From Sphingomonas sp. PP-CE-3A-406 (GTDB lineage: Bacteria > Pseudomonadota > Alphaproteobacteria > Sphingomonadales > Sphingomonadaceae), in the NCBI RefSeq assembly GCF_003688625.1, contig NZ_RCWY01000003.1:186001-250000 (forward strand): a stretch of 64,000 nt of DNA. Reading direction: 5' to 3'. Position 1 is the first letter of the stretch; each line of letters starts with the position of its first letter. This document shows positions 55,927-64,000 of the stretch, piece by piece. The position numbers and the translations under genes were made by a program. The notes under the pieces are model-generated. The model searched no databases. It was given only the letters and a program-made list of their open reading frames with translations, and was not told the DNA's origin.

Positions 55927-56993
55927 TCGTCGGCGGCGGGCTCGCCGGGGCTGCCACCGCGATCCGGCTAGCGCGCGCGGGCTTGCCGCATCTGCTCGTC
56001 GAGCGATCGCGCGAGACGGGCGATGCGATCTGCGGCGGGTTCCTGAGCTGGCGGACGCTGGAGACGCTGGCCGGGCTCGGGATCGATCCCGATGCGCTCA
56101 ATCCGGCGCGGGTGACGCGTGCGCGGATCTACGCCGGCGCGCGACGTGCGGAGGCTGCGCTGCCGCATCCCGCGGTGTCGGTGACGCGCCGACGCCTCGA
56201 TACGGTGCTGCTGGCCGAAGCCATCCGGCTCGGTACGCCGGTCGAACGCGGCGTTACGGTGCGCGAGATCGACGGCACGGCGGTCCGCACCGCGGATGGC
56301 GCGACCTTCGCCCCCGACGCGCTGTTCCTCGCCAGCGGCAAGCACGACGTTCGCGGGATGGCACGCCCCGAAGCGGCGCGCGGCGACGATCCGACGCTCG
56401 GGCTGCGCGTGCGGATCGCCCCGTCTCCCGCGCTGCGTCGGTCGCTCGAGGGGGGCATCGAGCTGCATCTGTTCGATCGCGGCTATGCGGGGCTGGCGAT
56501 GCAGGAAGATGGTACCGCGAACCTGTGTCTCGCGGTCCATCGCTCGCGCCTCCAGGCGGCGGGATCGCCCGCGCAACTGCTCGACGCGCTCGGTCGCGAA
56601 ATGCCGGCGCTCGGCGAGTGGGTCGCGCGGGTCGATGGCGCCGCGACGATCGATGCGATCGCCAACGTCCCCTATGGCTGGCGGCAACGTCAGGGGGTGG
56701 ACGCCATGTTCCGACTCGGCGATCAGGCCGGCGTCATCCCGTCGCTGGCCGGCGAGGGCATGGGCATCGCGCTCGCCAGCGGAGTCGCCGCGGCCGACGC
56801 CTATGTTAAAGGCGGCCCCGACACTGCCGCGCATTGGCAGGAAGATTTCGCGCGCCGCCTTGCACGCCCGATCGGCATCGCCGGCATCGTCCGCCAGGTC
56901 GCCGAAAGTACGCGTGCGGCGTGGCTGCTGCCATTGCTGCGCCCCGCCTTGATCCAGGTGATCGCGAATGCAACCAGAATAGGGCACACTTAG
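55905..56993 (+). CDS. FAD-dependent oxidoreductase of the type III PKS cluster
   Basis: A 362-residue flavoprotein related to geranylgeranyl reductase and aromatic hydroxylases. TPALIVGGGLAGAATAIRLARAG is the FAD-binding loop, GDAICGGFLSW and RRRLDTVLLAEA follow, and FRLGDQAGVIPSLAGEGMGI is the second FAD motif. Probably oxidises or hydroxylates the methylated polyketide. No transporter or prenyltransferase is seen next to the cluster. Confidence 0.91.
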   Translation: MRRTPALIVGGGLAGAATAIRLARAGLPHLLVERSRETGDAICGGFLSWRTLETLAGLGIDPDALNPARVTRARIYAGARRAEAALPHPAVSVTRRRLDTVLLAEAIRLGTPVERGVTVREIDGTAVRTADGATFAPDALFLASGKHDVRGMARPEAARGDDPTLGLRVRIAPSPALRRSLEGGIELHLFDRGYAGLAMQEDGTANLCLAVHRSRLQAAGSPAQLLDALGREMPALGEWVARVDGAATIDAIANVPYGWRQRQGVDAMFRLGDQAGVIPSLAGEGMGIALASGVAAADAYVKGGPDTAAHWQEDFARRLARPIGIAGIVRQVAESTRAAWLLPLLRPALIQVIANATRIGHT

Positions 56994-57047
56994 CGTTCGG
57001 TGTCAGGCCACCTTGAAATCCGTCCCGCCAGCACGAGATTCAAACCC

Positions 57048-57458
57048 ATGGACCAGCTGAACCTTTCCGAATCCGAGTGGCGCCAGCGCCTCACCCCCGA
57101 GCAATATCACGTGCTGCGCGAAGCGGGCACCGAGCGTGCGTTCGCCGGTGCGCTCAACGACAACAAGGCCGATGGCATCTATCGGTGCGCGGCGTGCAGC
57201 AACGAGCTGTTCGACAGCGCGGACAAATATGATTCCGGATCGGGCTGGCCGAGCTTCACGCAGCCGATCGGTCCCGATGCGGTCACCGACCACACCGATC
57301 GCAGCCACGGCATGACCCGCGTCGAGACACGGTGCGCGCGCTGCGACAGCCATATGGGGCATGTTTTCCCCGACGGCCCGCCGCCGACCGGCCAGCGCTA
57401 TTGCATGAACTCGCTGTCGCTGGAATTCCGGCCGCGCAAAGCGAACGTCGCGGCCTGA
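57048..57458 (+). CDS. msrB: Peptide-methionine (R)-S-oxide reductase
   Basis: A 136-residue repair enzyme reducing methionine R-sulfoxide. The four zinc cysteines are in YRCAACSNELF and TRCARCDSHMGHVF; the catalytic cysteine is in GQRYCMNSLSLEF. SGSGWPSF is the substrate loop. The ATG at 57048 is chosen as MDQLNLSESEW; the frame is open to 57000. Confidence 0.96.
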   Translation: MDQLNLSESEWRQRLTPEQYHVLREAGTERAFAGALNDNKADGIYRCAACSNELFDSADKYDSGSGWPSFTQPIGPDAVTDHTDRSHGMTRVETRCARCDSHMGHVFPDGPPPTGQRYCMNSLSLEFRPRKANVAA

Positions 57459-57503
57459 TCGCGCTTGTAGGGCGCGGGCGGAACGCGTAATTCTCACGGT
57501 CAC

Positions 57504-59669
57504 ATGGCCAGTACGCGTTCTGCTTCACCGTCCCGTCGGCCCCCGTCTACCCCGGCGTCTCGCTGGCGTCGGCGGCTGGTCGTCTTTCTGAAAGTCTGCA
57601 TCGGCATCGGTCTGCTCGCGCTCGGTGCGCTGGCGATCGCGGTGTATGTCGCGATGTCGCAACTGCCGAGCTTCGACAGCCTGAAGTCGTCGCCCAACGG
57701 GCAGATGATCCGCGTCCATGCCGCCGACGGTACGGTGATCGTGTCGATGGGGCCGAGCTTCGGCGAATGGCTGCCCTATTCGCAGATCCCGCAGGTCATG
57801 CGCGACGCGACCGTCTCGGTCGAGGATCGTCGTTTCCGGTCGCATATCGGCATCGATCCGGTTGGCGTCGCGCGATCGGTGAAGGTGCGGTTCGACCGCG
57901 GCCACTGGACGCAAGGCGGCTCGACGATCACGCAGCAGCTCGCGCGCACAGTTTTCCTCAACAACCAGAAGAAGTTCGGCCGCAAATTCCGCGAGGGCAT
58001 CCTCGCCTTCGCGCTCGAATGGAAGTTCAGCAAGGACCAGATCCTCGAACTCTATCTGAACAAGGTCTATTACGGCGGCGGCGCTTACGGAATCGACGCG
58101 GCGTCGCGGAAATTCTTCGGTCATGGCGCTGACCATCTGAGCCTCGCCGAGGCGGCGGTGATCGCCGGCCTGGTGAAGGCGCCGTCGAACTATTCGCCGA
58201 CCGCCGACGCGGAGGCCGCGGTCGGCCGCGCGGGCGTCGTGCTGGAGACGATGCGCGAAACCGGCGCGATCACCGCCGAGCAGGCCGCCGATGCCAATGT
58301 CAGCGGGTTGAAACTCGCGCCCGAGCCCAAGCAGAACAGCGTGCGGTATTTCACCGACTGGGCGTTGCCGCAGCTCGATACGCTGATCGACGAGACCACC
58401 GAACCGCTCGAAGTGTGGACGACGCTCGACCTGACGATGCAGCGCCAGGCCGACGATGCGATCCGCGCGAATGCACCCCCCGGCGCCCAGGGCGCGCTGG
58501 TCGCGCTCGATCGTGGCGGCGAGGTCCGGGCGATGGTCGGCGGCAAGGATTACGTGTCGTCGATCTACAACCGCGCGACGCAGGCGGTCCGCCAGCCGGG
58601 CTCCGCGTTCAAGCTGTTCGTCTACCTCGCCGCGCTGGAAGCCGGTCACAAGCCCGACGATTCAATCGTCGACGAACCCGTGACGATCCAGGGCTGGAGC
58701 CCGCGCAACGATTCGCGGCACAATTCCGGTGCCGTGTCATTGCGCACCGCGTTCGCCTATTCGCTCAACACCGTCGCCGCGAAGCTCGGCCAGGAGGTCG
58801 GCTTCAACACGGTCGCCGACATGGCGCGGCGGTTCGGCATCACCACGCCGGTCAACGTGCATCCGTCGATGGTGCTGGGCACCTCCGAAGTCCGCGTGAT
58901 CGACATGACGCGCGCGTTCGCGAGCGTCGCCAACAAGGGTGTCGCGGTGACGCCGTACGGGATCACGCGAGTCACGGCCAACGGCCAGACGATCTACACG
59001 CATGAGGTCGACCGCAGCCACGTGCTCGTTGCGCCCTATGTCGCCGCCGAGATGACCGACCTGCTGCAGACCGCGGTCAACACCGGCACCGGGCGTGCCG
59101 CGCAGATCGGCCGCCCGGTCGCGGGCAAGACCGGCACCACCACCGCGTCGAAGGACGGCTGGTTCCTGGGCTTCTCCAGCGGCATCACAACCGGCGTGTG
59201 GATGGGCCGCGACGACGCCAAGCCGATTGCCGGCCTGCACGGCGGTACGGCTCCGGCAAAGGCTTGGGCGGCGTTCATGAAGCCCGCGACCGCGAACCGG
59301 CCGATCGAGCAGTTCGACACGCAGGTGACGTTGCCCGAGTGGCAGCTGGAGCCCGACGAGCAGAGCTATTTCGGGCAGCCCGACAACGGCCAGATGGCGG
59401 TCGACGCGGACGGTAATCCGATCGAGCAGGGCCAGCCGCCGGTGCCGACCGATGCGCAGACCGGCGACACGATCCCGCGGCCCGATGCGGATCAGCCCGA
59501 GCCGGCGCCTGCTGCTCCCGCCGCACCGCCGCAACAGCTCAACCAGGACTGGATCAACCGGGTCACGGGCCGAGACCAGCCCCGTCAGGAGCAGCCGGCA
59601 GGACGCCAGCCGCTAACGCGTGACGGGACGCGTCAGGATCGCTCTCAGGAAGACCGTCCGAACCAGTGA
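57504..59669 (+). CDS. Class A penicillin-binding protein (transglycosylase/transpeptidase)
   Basis: A 721-residue bifunctional peptidoglycan synthase. One N-terminal transmembrane helix (VFLKVCIGIGLLALGALAIAVYV) is followed by a GT51 domain with VSVEDRRFRSHIG and GGSTITQQLARTVFLNN, and a transpeptidase domain with the active serine in RQPGSAFKLF, SLN in FAYSLNTVA and KTG in VAGKTGTTTAS. A long Pro/Gln/Asp-rich disordered tail (from about 620) ends the protein. It lacks the inserted OB domain of some PBP1A proteins. Confidence 0.95.
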   Translation: MASTRSASPSRRPPSTPASRWRRRLVVFLKVCIGIGLLALGALAIAVYVAMSQLPSFDSLKSSPNGQMIRVHAADGTVIVSMGPSFGEWLPYSQIPQVMRDATVSVEDRRFRSHIGIDPVGVARSVKVRFDRGHWTQGGSTITQQLARTVFLNNQKKFGRKFREGILAFALEWKFSKDQILELYLNKVYYGGGAYGIDAASRKFFGHGADHLSLAEAAVIAGLVKAPSNYSPTADAEAAVGRAGVVLETMRETGAITAEQAADANVSGLKLAPEPKQNSVRYFTDWALPQLDTLIDETTEPLEVWTTLDLTMQRQADDAIRANAPPGAQGALVALDRGGEVRAMVGGKDYVSSIYNRATQAVRQPGSAFKLFVYLAALEAGHKPDDSIVDEPVTIQGWSPRNDSRHNSGAVSLRTAFAYSLNTVAAKLGQEVGFNTVADMARRFGITTPVNVHPSMVLGTSEVRVIDMTRAFASVANKGVAVTPYGITRVTANGQTIYTHEVDRSHVLVAPYVAAEMTDLLQTAVNTGTGRAAQIGRPVAGKTGTTTASKDGWFLGFSSGITTGVWMGRDDAKPIAGLHGGTAPAKAWAAFMKPATANRPIEQFDTQVTLPEWQLEPDEQSYFGQPDNGQMAVDADGNPIEQGQPPVPTDAQTGDTIPRPDADQPEPAPAAPAAPPQQLNQDWINRVTGRDQPRQEQPAGRQPLTRDGTRQDRSQEDRPNQ

Positions 59670-60319
59670 AGTTCGGCGCCGTGCGTGCGTAGCCAGACGC
59701 GCGCGGGTGTCGGGTCTTCGCCGTACAACTGCTCGACCAGCGCGTGGAAGACGGGCGCGTGGTTCATATGGACGCGGTGTGCGACTTCGTGCGCGACGGT
59801 GGCGCGGCGGACCCAGCTCGGCGCGAGGATCAGCCGCCAGCTGTAGCGGATGACGCCGCTCGACGCGCAGCTACCCCAGCGGCCCCTGGCATCGCCGACC
59901 GCGACCTGCGCGACGGTTACCTTGGCCTTGGCGGCGTATTCGGCGGTTTCGGTCTCCAGCACGGCGAGTGCGGTGCGCTTGAGCCAGGCCTCGACGCGAC
60001 GCGCGATCGTTTCGGGAGGGCCTGACAGCGACAGGACCGAGCCTTCACGGACCACGGTGCGGCGACTACCGGGCGTCCAGTCGATCGTCAGCGGTTCGTC
60101 GGCGACGGTCAGGACCGCGCCGGGCACGAACGGGCGGGGCTGGGGGAGCAACGCGCGCTGTTCGGCAATCCAGCCGGCCTTGTCCTCGGCCCAGGCCAAC
60201 GCCTGCTTCAGCGCGGCGCGTTTTGGCAGGACGAGACGCGCGCGGCCACTGGCGGGATCGATCGACAGGCGCGCGCGACGGGCGCGGGGGTGACGGACGA
60301 TCTCCAGGCCTTCTATCAC
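59645..60319 (-). CDS. YgjP family zinc metalloprotease-like protein
   Basis: A 224-residue protein starting at a GTG. The N-terminal half is beta-rich (LSIDPASGRARLVLPKR); the C-terminal half has RWGSCASSGVIRYSWRLILAP and the zinc motif VAHEVAHRVHMNH, as in the YgjP/SprT-like (DUF45) family. Substrate unknown. Convergent with the PBP gene and overlapping its 3' end by 25 bases. Confidence 0.92.
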   Translation of the reverse strand: MIEGLEIVRHPRARRARLSIDPASGRARLVLPKRAALKQALAWAEDKAGWIAEQRALLPQPRPFVPGAVLTVADEPLTIDWTPGSRRTVVREGSVLSLSGPPETIARRVEAWLKRTALAVLETETAEYAAKAKVTVAQVAVGDARGRWGSCASSGVIRYSWRLILAPSWVRRATVAHEVAHRVHMNHAPVFHALVEQLYGEDPTPARVWLRTHGAELHWFGRSS

Positions 60320-60323
60320 CGGG

Positions 60324-60758
60324 TCAGAGTTCCCGCTCGATCACATGGTATTCGAGCTCGCCCGCCTCGTCCTCGCTGATCGTCCAGCCGCGCACCGACT
60401 GCTTGGCGCGGTGGACGGCTTCGCGGTCGCCGCAGACTAGGTAGTGCCATTCGGGCAATTGCTCGCCGGCCGCGCGCAGGCGGTACGCGCAGGTCGAGGG
60501 CAGCCAGTCGATCCCGCGGACGTTGCCGGTCGTCAGCCGCACGCATTCGGGGACATAGGCGTGGCGGTGACGGTAATCGGAGCACTGCCCGCTGCGCCGG
60601 TCGAGCAGCCGGCACGAGACGTTGGTGGGCACCAGCTCGCCGGTATCCTCGTCCTCGAGCTTGTGGATGCAGCATTTGCCGCAGCCGTCGCACAACGCTT
60701 CCCATTGGCCGCGGTCGAGCTGGTCGATCGGCGTATCTTCCCAGAAGCGCGCGCTCAC
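60324..60758 (-). CDS. YcgN family cysteine cluster protein
   Basis: A 144-residue protein. LCDGCGKCCIHKL is the zinc/iron-chelating CxxCxxCC cluster, and NVSCRLLD, GQCSDY and CVRLTTGN supply further conserved cysteines. Function of the YcgN/YkgJ families is unknown. The start is a GTG at 60758 overlapping the SCO stop (GTGA). Confidence 0.92.
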   Translation of the reverse strand: MSARFWEDTPIDQLDRGQWEALCDGCGKCCIHKLEDEDTGELVPTNVSCRLLDRRSGQCSDYRHRHAYVPECVRLTTGNVRGIDWLPSTCAYRLRAAGEQLPEWHYLVCGDREAVHRAKQSVRGWTISEDEAGELEYHVIEREL

Positions 60759-61348
60759 CGGGCCCAGCGCTTGATTTCCGTCACCACTGCGTCGGGCCCT
60801 TGTTCCTGCGGCAGCAAAGCGAGGGGCTTGCCGTCCGGGCTCATCAGATAGGCCTGGCGCGAGTGGTTTACGAGGTAGCCGCCGCCTGGGGAGGCGTCGC
60901 CCTTGCTGGAATACACGGCGTATTCGGTCTTGATCTTCGCGATTTGGTCGTCGCTGCCGGTGAGCCCGACCATGCGCGGGTGGAACGCCGAGACGAACTG
61001 CTTGAGTACCGCGGGCGTATCGCGCGCCGGGTCTACGGTCACGAACACGGGGACGATCTTCGCGGCGAGCGCGGGGTCGCTTGATTCCAGCTTTTTCACC
61101 GCGGCGCCGATCGCCTGGACATCCGTCGGACACACATCGGGACAGAAGGTGTAACCGAAATACATGATCCGGTATTTGCCGGCAAAGTTGCGCTCGGTGA
61201 CGGTGTGCCCGTTCTGGTCGGTCAGCGTGAAGCCGCCGCCGATCCGGGCGCCGTCGAGCGGGGGCTTGGCCGGAGGGGCGGAGGCGGTACAGGCCGACAG
61301 GGCCAAGCCGGGCAGGGCGAGCGCGCAAAGGATGAAACGTCGGGTCAT
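60755..61348 (-). CDS. SCO1/SenC family lipoprotein
   Basis: A 197-residue lipoprotein with a lipobox LALSACTA. The thioredoxin-like domain has the copper-binding pair in YFGYTFCPDVCPTDVQAIG and the histidine in YLVNHSRQAYL. It probably delivers copper to cytochrome oxidase CuA. The ATG at 61348 is chosen; the frame is open further upstream, which would lose the signal peptide. Coupled to YcgN. Confidence 0.94.
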   Translation of the reverse strand: MTRRFILCALALPGLALSACTASAPPAKPPLDGARIGGGFTLTDQNGHTVTERNFAGKYRIMYFGYTFCPDVCPTDVQAIGAAVKKLESSDPALAAKIVPVFVTVDPARDTPAVLKQFVSAFHPRMVGLTGSDDQIAKIKTEYAVYSSKGDASPGGGYLVNHSRQAYLMSPDGKPLALLPQEQGPDAVVTEIKRWAR

Positions 61349-61427
61349 GGTGCCGCCAGCCTTGATCTGTTCGCTACTGCGGCGCAAGCGTTGCCCCATA
61401 TCCAGGACGAACCAAGGAAGTCTCTCG

Positions 61428-62036
61428 ATGCGTATTCGCCTGATGCTCGCCGCCACCCTCGTCATGCCGGCTTTGTCTGTCACCGCAGCACCCGCGTTCG
61501 CGCAAGGCCAGTCGGAGGGGTACAAGTTCCTGTCCGCGGTGCGCGATGCAAAGAACAACGACGTGCTGGAGATGCTCGGCAGGCCCGGCAGCAACATCAT
61601 CAACACGCGCGACGTGACGAGCGGGGAGGGGGCGCTCCACATCGTCATCAAGCGCAGCGACGAGGTGTATCTGCGCTTCCTGCTGCAAAAGGGGGCGGAT
61701 GCGAATTTGCGCGACGGCAAGGGTAACACGCCGCTGTTGCTCGCGGTGACGCTGGGACAGACGGGAATGATCCCGATCCTGACCGCGGCGGGTGCGAATC
61801 CGAACCTGGCCAATTCGGCTGGCGAGACTCCGCTGATCCGGGCGGTGCAGCGGCGCGACGTGGCGATGATCCGGGTTTTGCTCACCGAGGGCGCCGATCC
61901 CGACCAGGCGGATATCATCGCCGGCATGTCCGCGCGCGCCTATGCCAAGCAGGATGGACGCAACCCGATCGTGAGCAAGCTGTTGGAAGACGCGCCGAAA
62001 AAGGTGCGAAAGGCCGTGTCGGGCCCGAAGTTCTAG
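61428..62036 (+). CDS. Secreted ankyrin repeat protein
   Basis: A 202-residue protein with a Sec signal peptide ending near PAFA-QG. About four ankyrin repeats follow, for example RDGKGNTPLLLAVTLGQTGM and SAGETPLIRAVQRRDVAMIR. It is probably periplasmic and binds another protein. AAGGAAG precedes the ATG at 61428. Divergent from the SCO gene. Confidence 0.92.
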   Translation: MRIRLMLAATLVMPALSVTAAPAFAQGQSEGYKFLSAVRDAKNNDVLEMLGRPGSNIINTRDVTSGEGALHIVIKRSDEVYLRFLLQKGADANLRDGKGNTPLLLAVTLGQTGMIPILTAAGANPNLANSAGETPLIRAVQRRDVAMIRVLLTEGADPDQADIIAGMSARAYAKQDGRNPIVSKLLEDAPKKVRKAVSGPKF

Positions 62037-62091
62037 CCTTTTCCCTGGGCCGCCATCGATCTACTTCGTAAAAGCGTTTTTGGCCCCAACC

Positions 62092-62176
62092 CGGTCATCC
62101 TGACGAAAGTCAGGATCCAGGGCCATGAAGGATAGCGCTCTGTTACTCTGGATCCTGACTTTCGTCAGGATGACGG
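62092..62176. repeat. Family B inverted repeat, copy 5
   Basis: Two complete family B arms around about 35 bases of loop, between the convergent ankyrin and mmcB genes. Its right end lies within a few bases of the mmcB stop. Confidence 0.9.
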
Positions 62177-62178
62177 AC

Positions 62179-62688
62179 TTAGAACGCCAACCCGTCCGCG
62201 TCCGGATCCATCTGCGCGATCAACCGACGCGCGGCGCGCCGCGCAAACGCGAGCGTACCCCGCTTTCGGATATGCGCGGGCAGGGGGGTGGTATGCGCCT
62301 CGCGGACGATCGCTGCATCGTAGCGGTCCGCGACGATGATCCCGGTGCGCTCGGGCAGGAACGCAGGCCCGTGCAGCGGCCCGACGTCGAACCCCGCCGG
62401 CACCGCCCAGAAATACCGGTCGCAATGCCCGAGGTAATCCGGCCATTTGCCGTCGCCGAGCAGGTCGGCGCGCGACACCTTGATCTCGACGATCACGATC
62501 TGCCCGCGCGCGTCCACCGCCATCAGGTCGGCGCGGCGGCCACCGTCGAGCGGGACCTCGGTCATTGCGGTGAGGTCGTGGCGCAGCAACATCCGGATCA
62601 CGCCGCGCGCTACATCGGCGGCGCACAGCGTTGAATCCTGGGAGGATCCGGGTTTGTCGATGCAGGAGTCCGGCGGCATATCGAGCAT
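62179..62688 (-). CDS. MmcB family DNA repair protein
   Basis: About 169 residues. GVIRMLLRHDLTAMTEVPLDGGRRADLMAVDARGQIVIVEIKVS has the RADL and E-x-K residues of a PD-(D/E)XK nuclease, followed by KWPDYLGHCDRYFWAVPA. This matches MmcB, which is part of the SOS-induced alphaproteobacterial mutagenesis and repair set. The ATG at 62688 is taken; 62679 and a TTG at 62706 are alternatives. Confidence 0.92.
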   Translation of the reverse strand: MLDMPPDSCIDKPGSSQDSTLCAADVARGVIRMLLRHDLTAMTEVPLDGGRRADLMAVDARGQIVIVEIKVSRADLLGDGKWPDYLGHCDRYFWAVPAGFDVGPLHGPAFLPERTGIIVADRYDAAIVREAHTTPLPAHIRKRGTLAFARRAARRLIAQMDPDADGLAF

Positions 62689-62921
62689 GCCCCGGAAATA
62701 GAACAATTCGCGAACGAGGCAAGCTCATTCACGGATTGTGATCGTAGTTTGGGAGAAGCGACTAGCCTAATCGCCGTCCCATTTCCGTTCGTGCTCGGCG
62801 AGGTCGAAGCGCCTTAGCCTGCAACTCACCCTTCGACTTCGCTCAGGGCGAACGGAAGGGGGAGGGGGAAACGGAGAGAAGAGGTTCAGGGTAGACGCTG
62901 ACCCGAAACGCCAGCTCGAAC

Positions 62922-63581
62922 TCAGCGGTAGAAGACGTGGTTGCCGATCGAGGCGACCTTGACCGCGCGGACCGAAGGGCGACGGTCGGGCGTGTTGAAA
63001 TACAGCGCCTTGTCGGCGGGGCTGTTCCACGCGCTGGCGAGCGCGACCTTGGCGACCGCGATCGCGGTGCGATAGGCGGTGCCCGCGTTGATCGACGGGA
63101 TTTCGCCGCCACGAACGAAGCTGAACTGGCCGCGCTGCTTGACGACGCCGCAGACGTCGGCGGGGAAACGACCCGACTTGGCGCGATTGATGATGACTTC
63201 GGCGACCGCGAGCTGGCCGGTCAGCGGCTCGCCCTTCGATTCGAAATAGATCGCACCGGCTAGGCACTGGAGCGCGTCGCTGGCGGCGGCGCTATCCTGC
63301 GCGGCAACGGCCTGGGCGAGCGTATCGAATTCTTCGGCTTCGGACTTCGCGGTGTCCACGGCAGGTTCGACGCTGTTCTGCTCAACGGGGGCAACCGGGG
63401 TTGCGGCTGGAGCGATCTGCGGAACATTCTGCGGGGAGAGGACGTTTAGATTTGCGAGAGCGGTGAGGTTGACCGCTGGACGGTCGATGCCAGTAGCATG
63501 ACCCGGTGCGCTGTTGCCAAGCAGGCCCGCAAGAGAAAATGTCATGACTGCGATCGTTGCAGCCCGCTGAAGAATCGTCAT
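62922..63581 (-). CDS. SleB-like cell wall hydrolase
   Basis: A 219-residue exported protein with an N-terminal hydrophobic signal (IAVMTFSLAGLLGNSAPGHA). The C-terminal half is a Hydrolase_2 domain: CLAGAIYFESKGEPLTGQLAVAEVIINR carries the catalytic glutamate, and CGVVKQRGQFSFVRG and NHVFYR close the domain. It is predicted to cleave peptidoglycan glycan strands in the periplasm. A long Ala/Pro/Glu-rich linker precedes the domain. Confidence 0.94.
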   Translation of the reverse strand: MTILQRAATIAVMTFSLAGLLGNSAPGHATGIDRPAVNLTALANLNVLSPQNVPQIAPAATPVAPVEQNSVEPAVDTAKSEAEEFDTLAQAVAAQDSAAASDALQCLAGAIYFESKGEPLTGQLAVAEVIINRAKSGRFPADVCGVVKQRGQFSFVRGGEIPSINAGTAYRTAIAVAKVALASAWNSPADKALYFNTPDRRPSVRAVKVASIGNHVFYR

Positions 63582-63734
63582 TCAAACTTGTTCAGATGCG
63601 GTTGGACCACGGAAACAATCGTACGAGCCGATCGTCCGGGCATCCCCCCGACTGCGTAACTGATCCGGATCGCACCCGTCCCAGCACAACGCCAATCAAT
63701 GTTGCAATCCCTCTCTATTGGGGGGGCTTTCGAG

Positions 63735-64000
63735 TCAATCGTCGAGGATCGTTTCAGCGGCGAAGCGTTCCGCCGCTGCGATGTCCACCTCGATTACCCA
63801 TAGATCCGGGTCGCTTGCGCGCCTGCGTTGCCAATAGCCGTCAAGGTTTTCGGCGGGAGTCGAGTCGATCAGCGCCGTCCGTCCGTCGGGTCCGATCCCG
63901 CGTTCGAGCAGACGGGCAGGGGCGCCCTTGTCGATCGCAATGACCAGGATCGCGCCGCCTTGCGGGTCGCCTTTCGCCATCACCGCGCCAAAGCCGCCGG
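63735..64000 (-). CDS. DUF1491 family protein, 5' end cut by the window edge
   Basis: The frame is open from the right edge to the stop at 63735. Visible residues include GGFGAVMAKGDPQGGAILVI, LLERGIGPDGR and the end DLWVIEVDIAAAERFAAETI, which is the DUF1491 pattern of alphaproteobacteria. About 30-40 N-terminal residues are missing. Function unknown. Confidence 0.88.
   Translation of the reverse strand, partial: GGFGAVMAKGDPQGGAILVIAIDKGAPARLLERGIGPDGRTALIDSTPAENLDGYWQRRRASDPDLWVIEVDIAAAERFAAETILDD

Overview
The window is high-GC chromosomal DNA from an alphaproteobacterium, most likely Sphingomonas or a close relative in the Sphingomonadaceae. The evidence is the gene content and order: rsmB-rpe-heparinase, hisC-tyrA-plsC-ydcF-ftsX-ftsE, metX-GNAT-metW, a rib operon with a RibB-RibX type enzyme, and MmcB, YcgN, COQ9, DUF1491, DUF1674 and DUF4169 proteins. 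The assignment is inferred; no rRNA or full marker set is present.

Layout. 1-9.6 kb holds housekeeping genes: a heparinase-like gene running off the left edge, rpe, rsmB, a DUF1674 small protein, an AsmA-like protein, tsaD-gpsA, and the divergent hemC-hemD. hemD is in one open frame with a mitofilin/HemX-like membrane protein. 10.6-12.8 kb is a small accessory stretch (DUF4336 protein, ChaN/Tiki-like secreted protein) beside a gene-free, possibly degraded segment. 13-20 kb holds an MFS transporter, an ABM-domain protein, a phospholipid N-methyltransferase-like gene, a phospholipase-D family gene, rpoZ with a clear terminator, prs and gltX. 20.5-25.5 kb holds tonB, a small membrane protein and the riboflavin operon ribD-ribE-ribBX-ribH, continuing into a GNAT and a DUF4169 gene. 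25.5-35.4 kb holds DUF1206, an Old Yellow Enzyme, a DMT transporter, COQ9, feoAB behind a Fur-like palindrome, ssb, and an HWE histidine kinase facing a single-domain response regulator. 35.4-44.4 kb holds methionine, histidine and tyrosine biosynthesis, membrane and division genes, a zinc-ribbon protein and tRNA-Leu(GAG).

44.5-53.4 kb is the most unusual region: a probable minus-strand operon of three secreted proteins carrying DUF11-like or related beta-sandwich sequence, a 1671-residue protein predicted to end in an outer-membrane beta-barrel, and a small cytoplasmic protein with its own ribosome binding site. It lies downstream of a MarR-type regulator and an AT-rich control region. Three of the secreted proteins begin with the same short module, which suggests a co-evolved surface structure. 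54.1-57 kb is a type III polyketide synthase, methyltransferase and FAD oxidoreductase cluster. The rest (57-64 kb) holds msrB, a class A penicillin-binding protein, a YgjP-like metalloprotease, YcgN, a SCO protein, an ankyrin protein, MmcB, a SleB-like cell-wall hydrolase and a DUF1491 gene running off the right edge.

The intergenic spaces carry several families of dispersed inverted repeats of about 50-110 bp, mostly just after stop codons. These account for most of the gene-free sequence.
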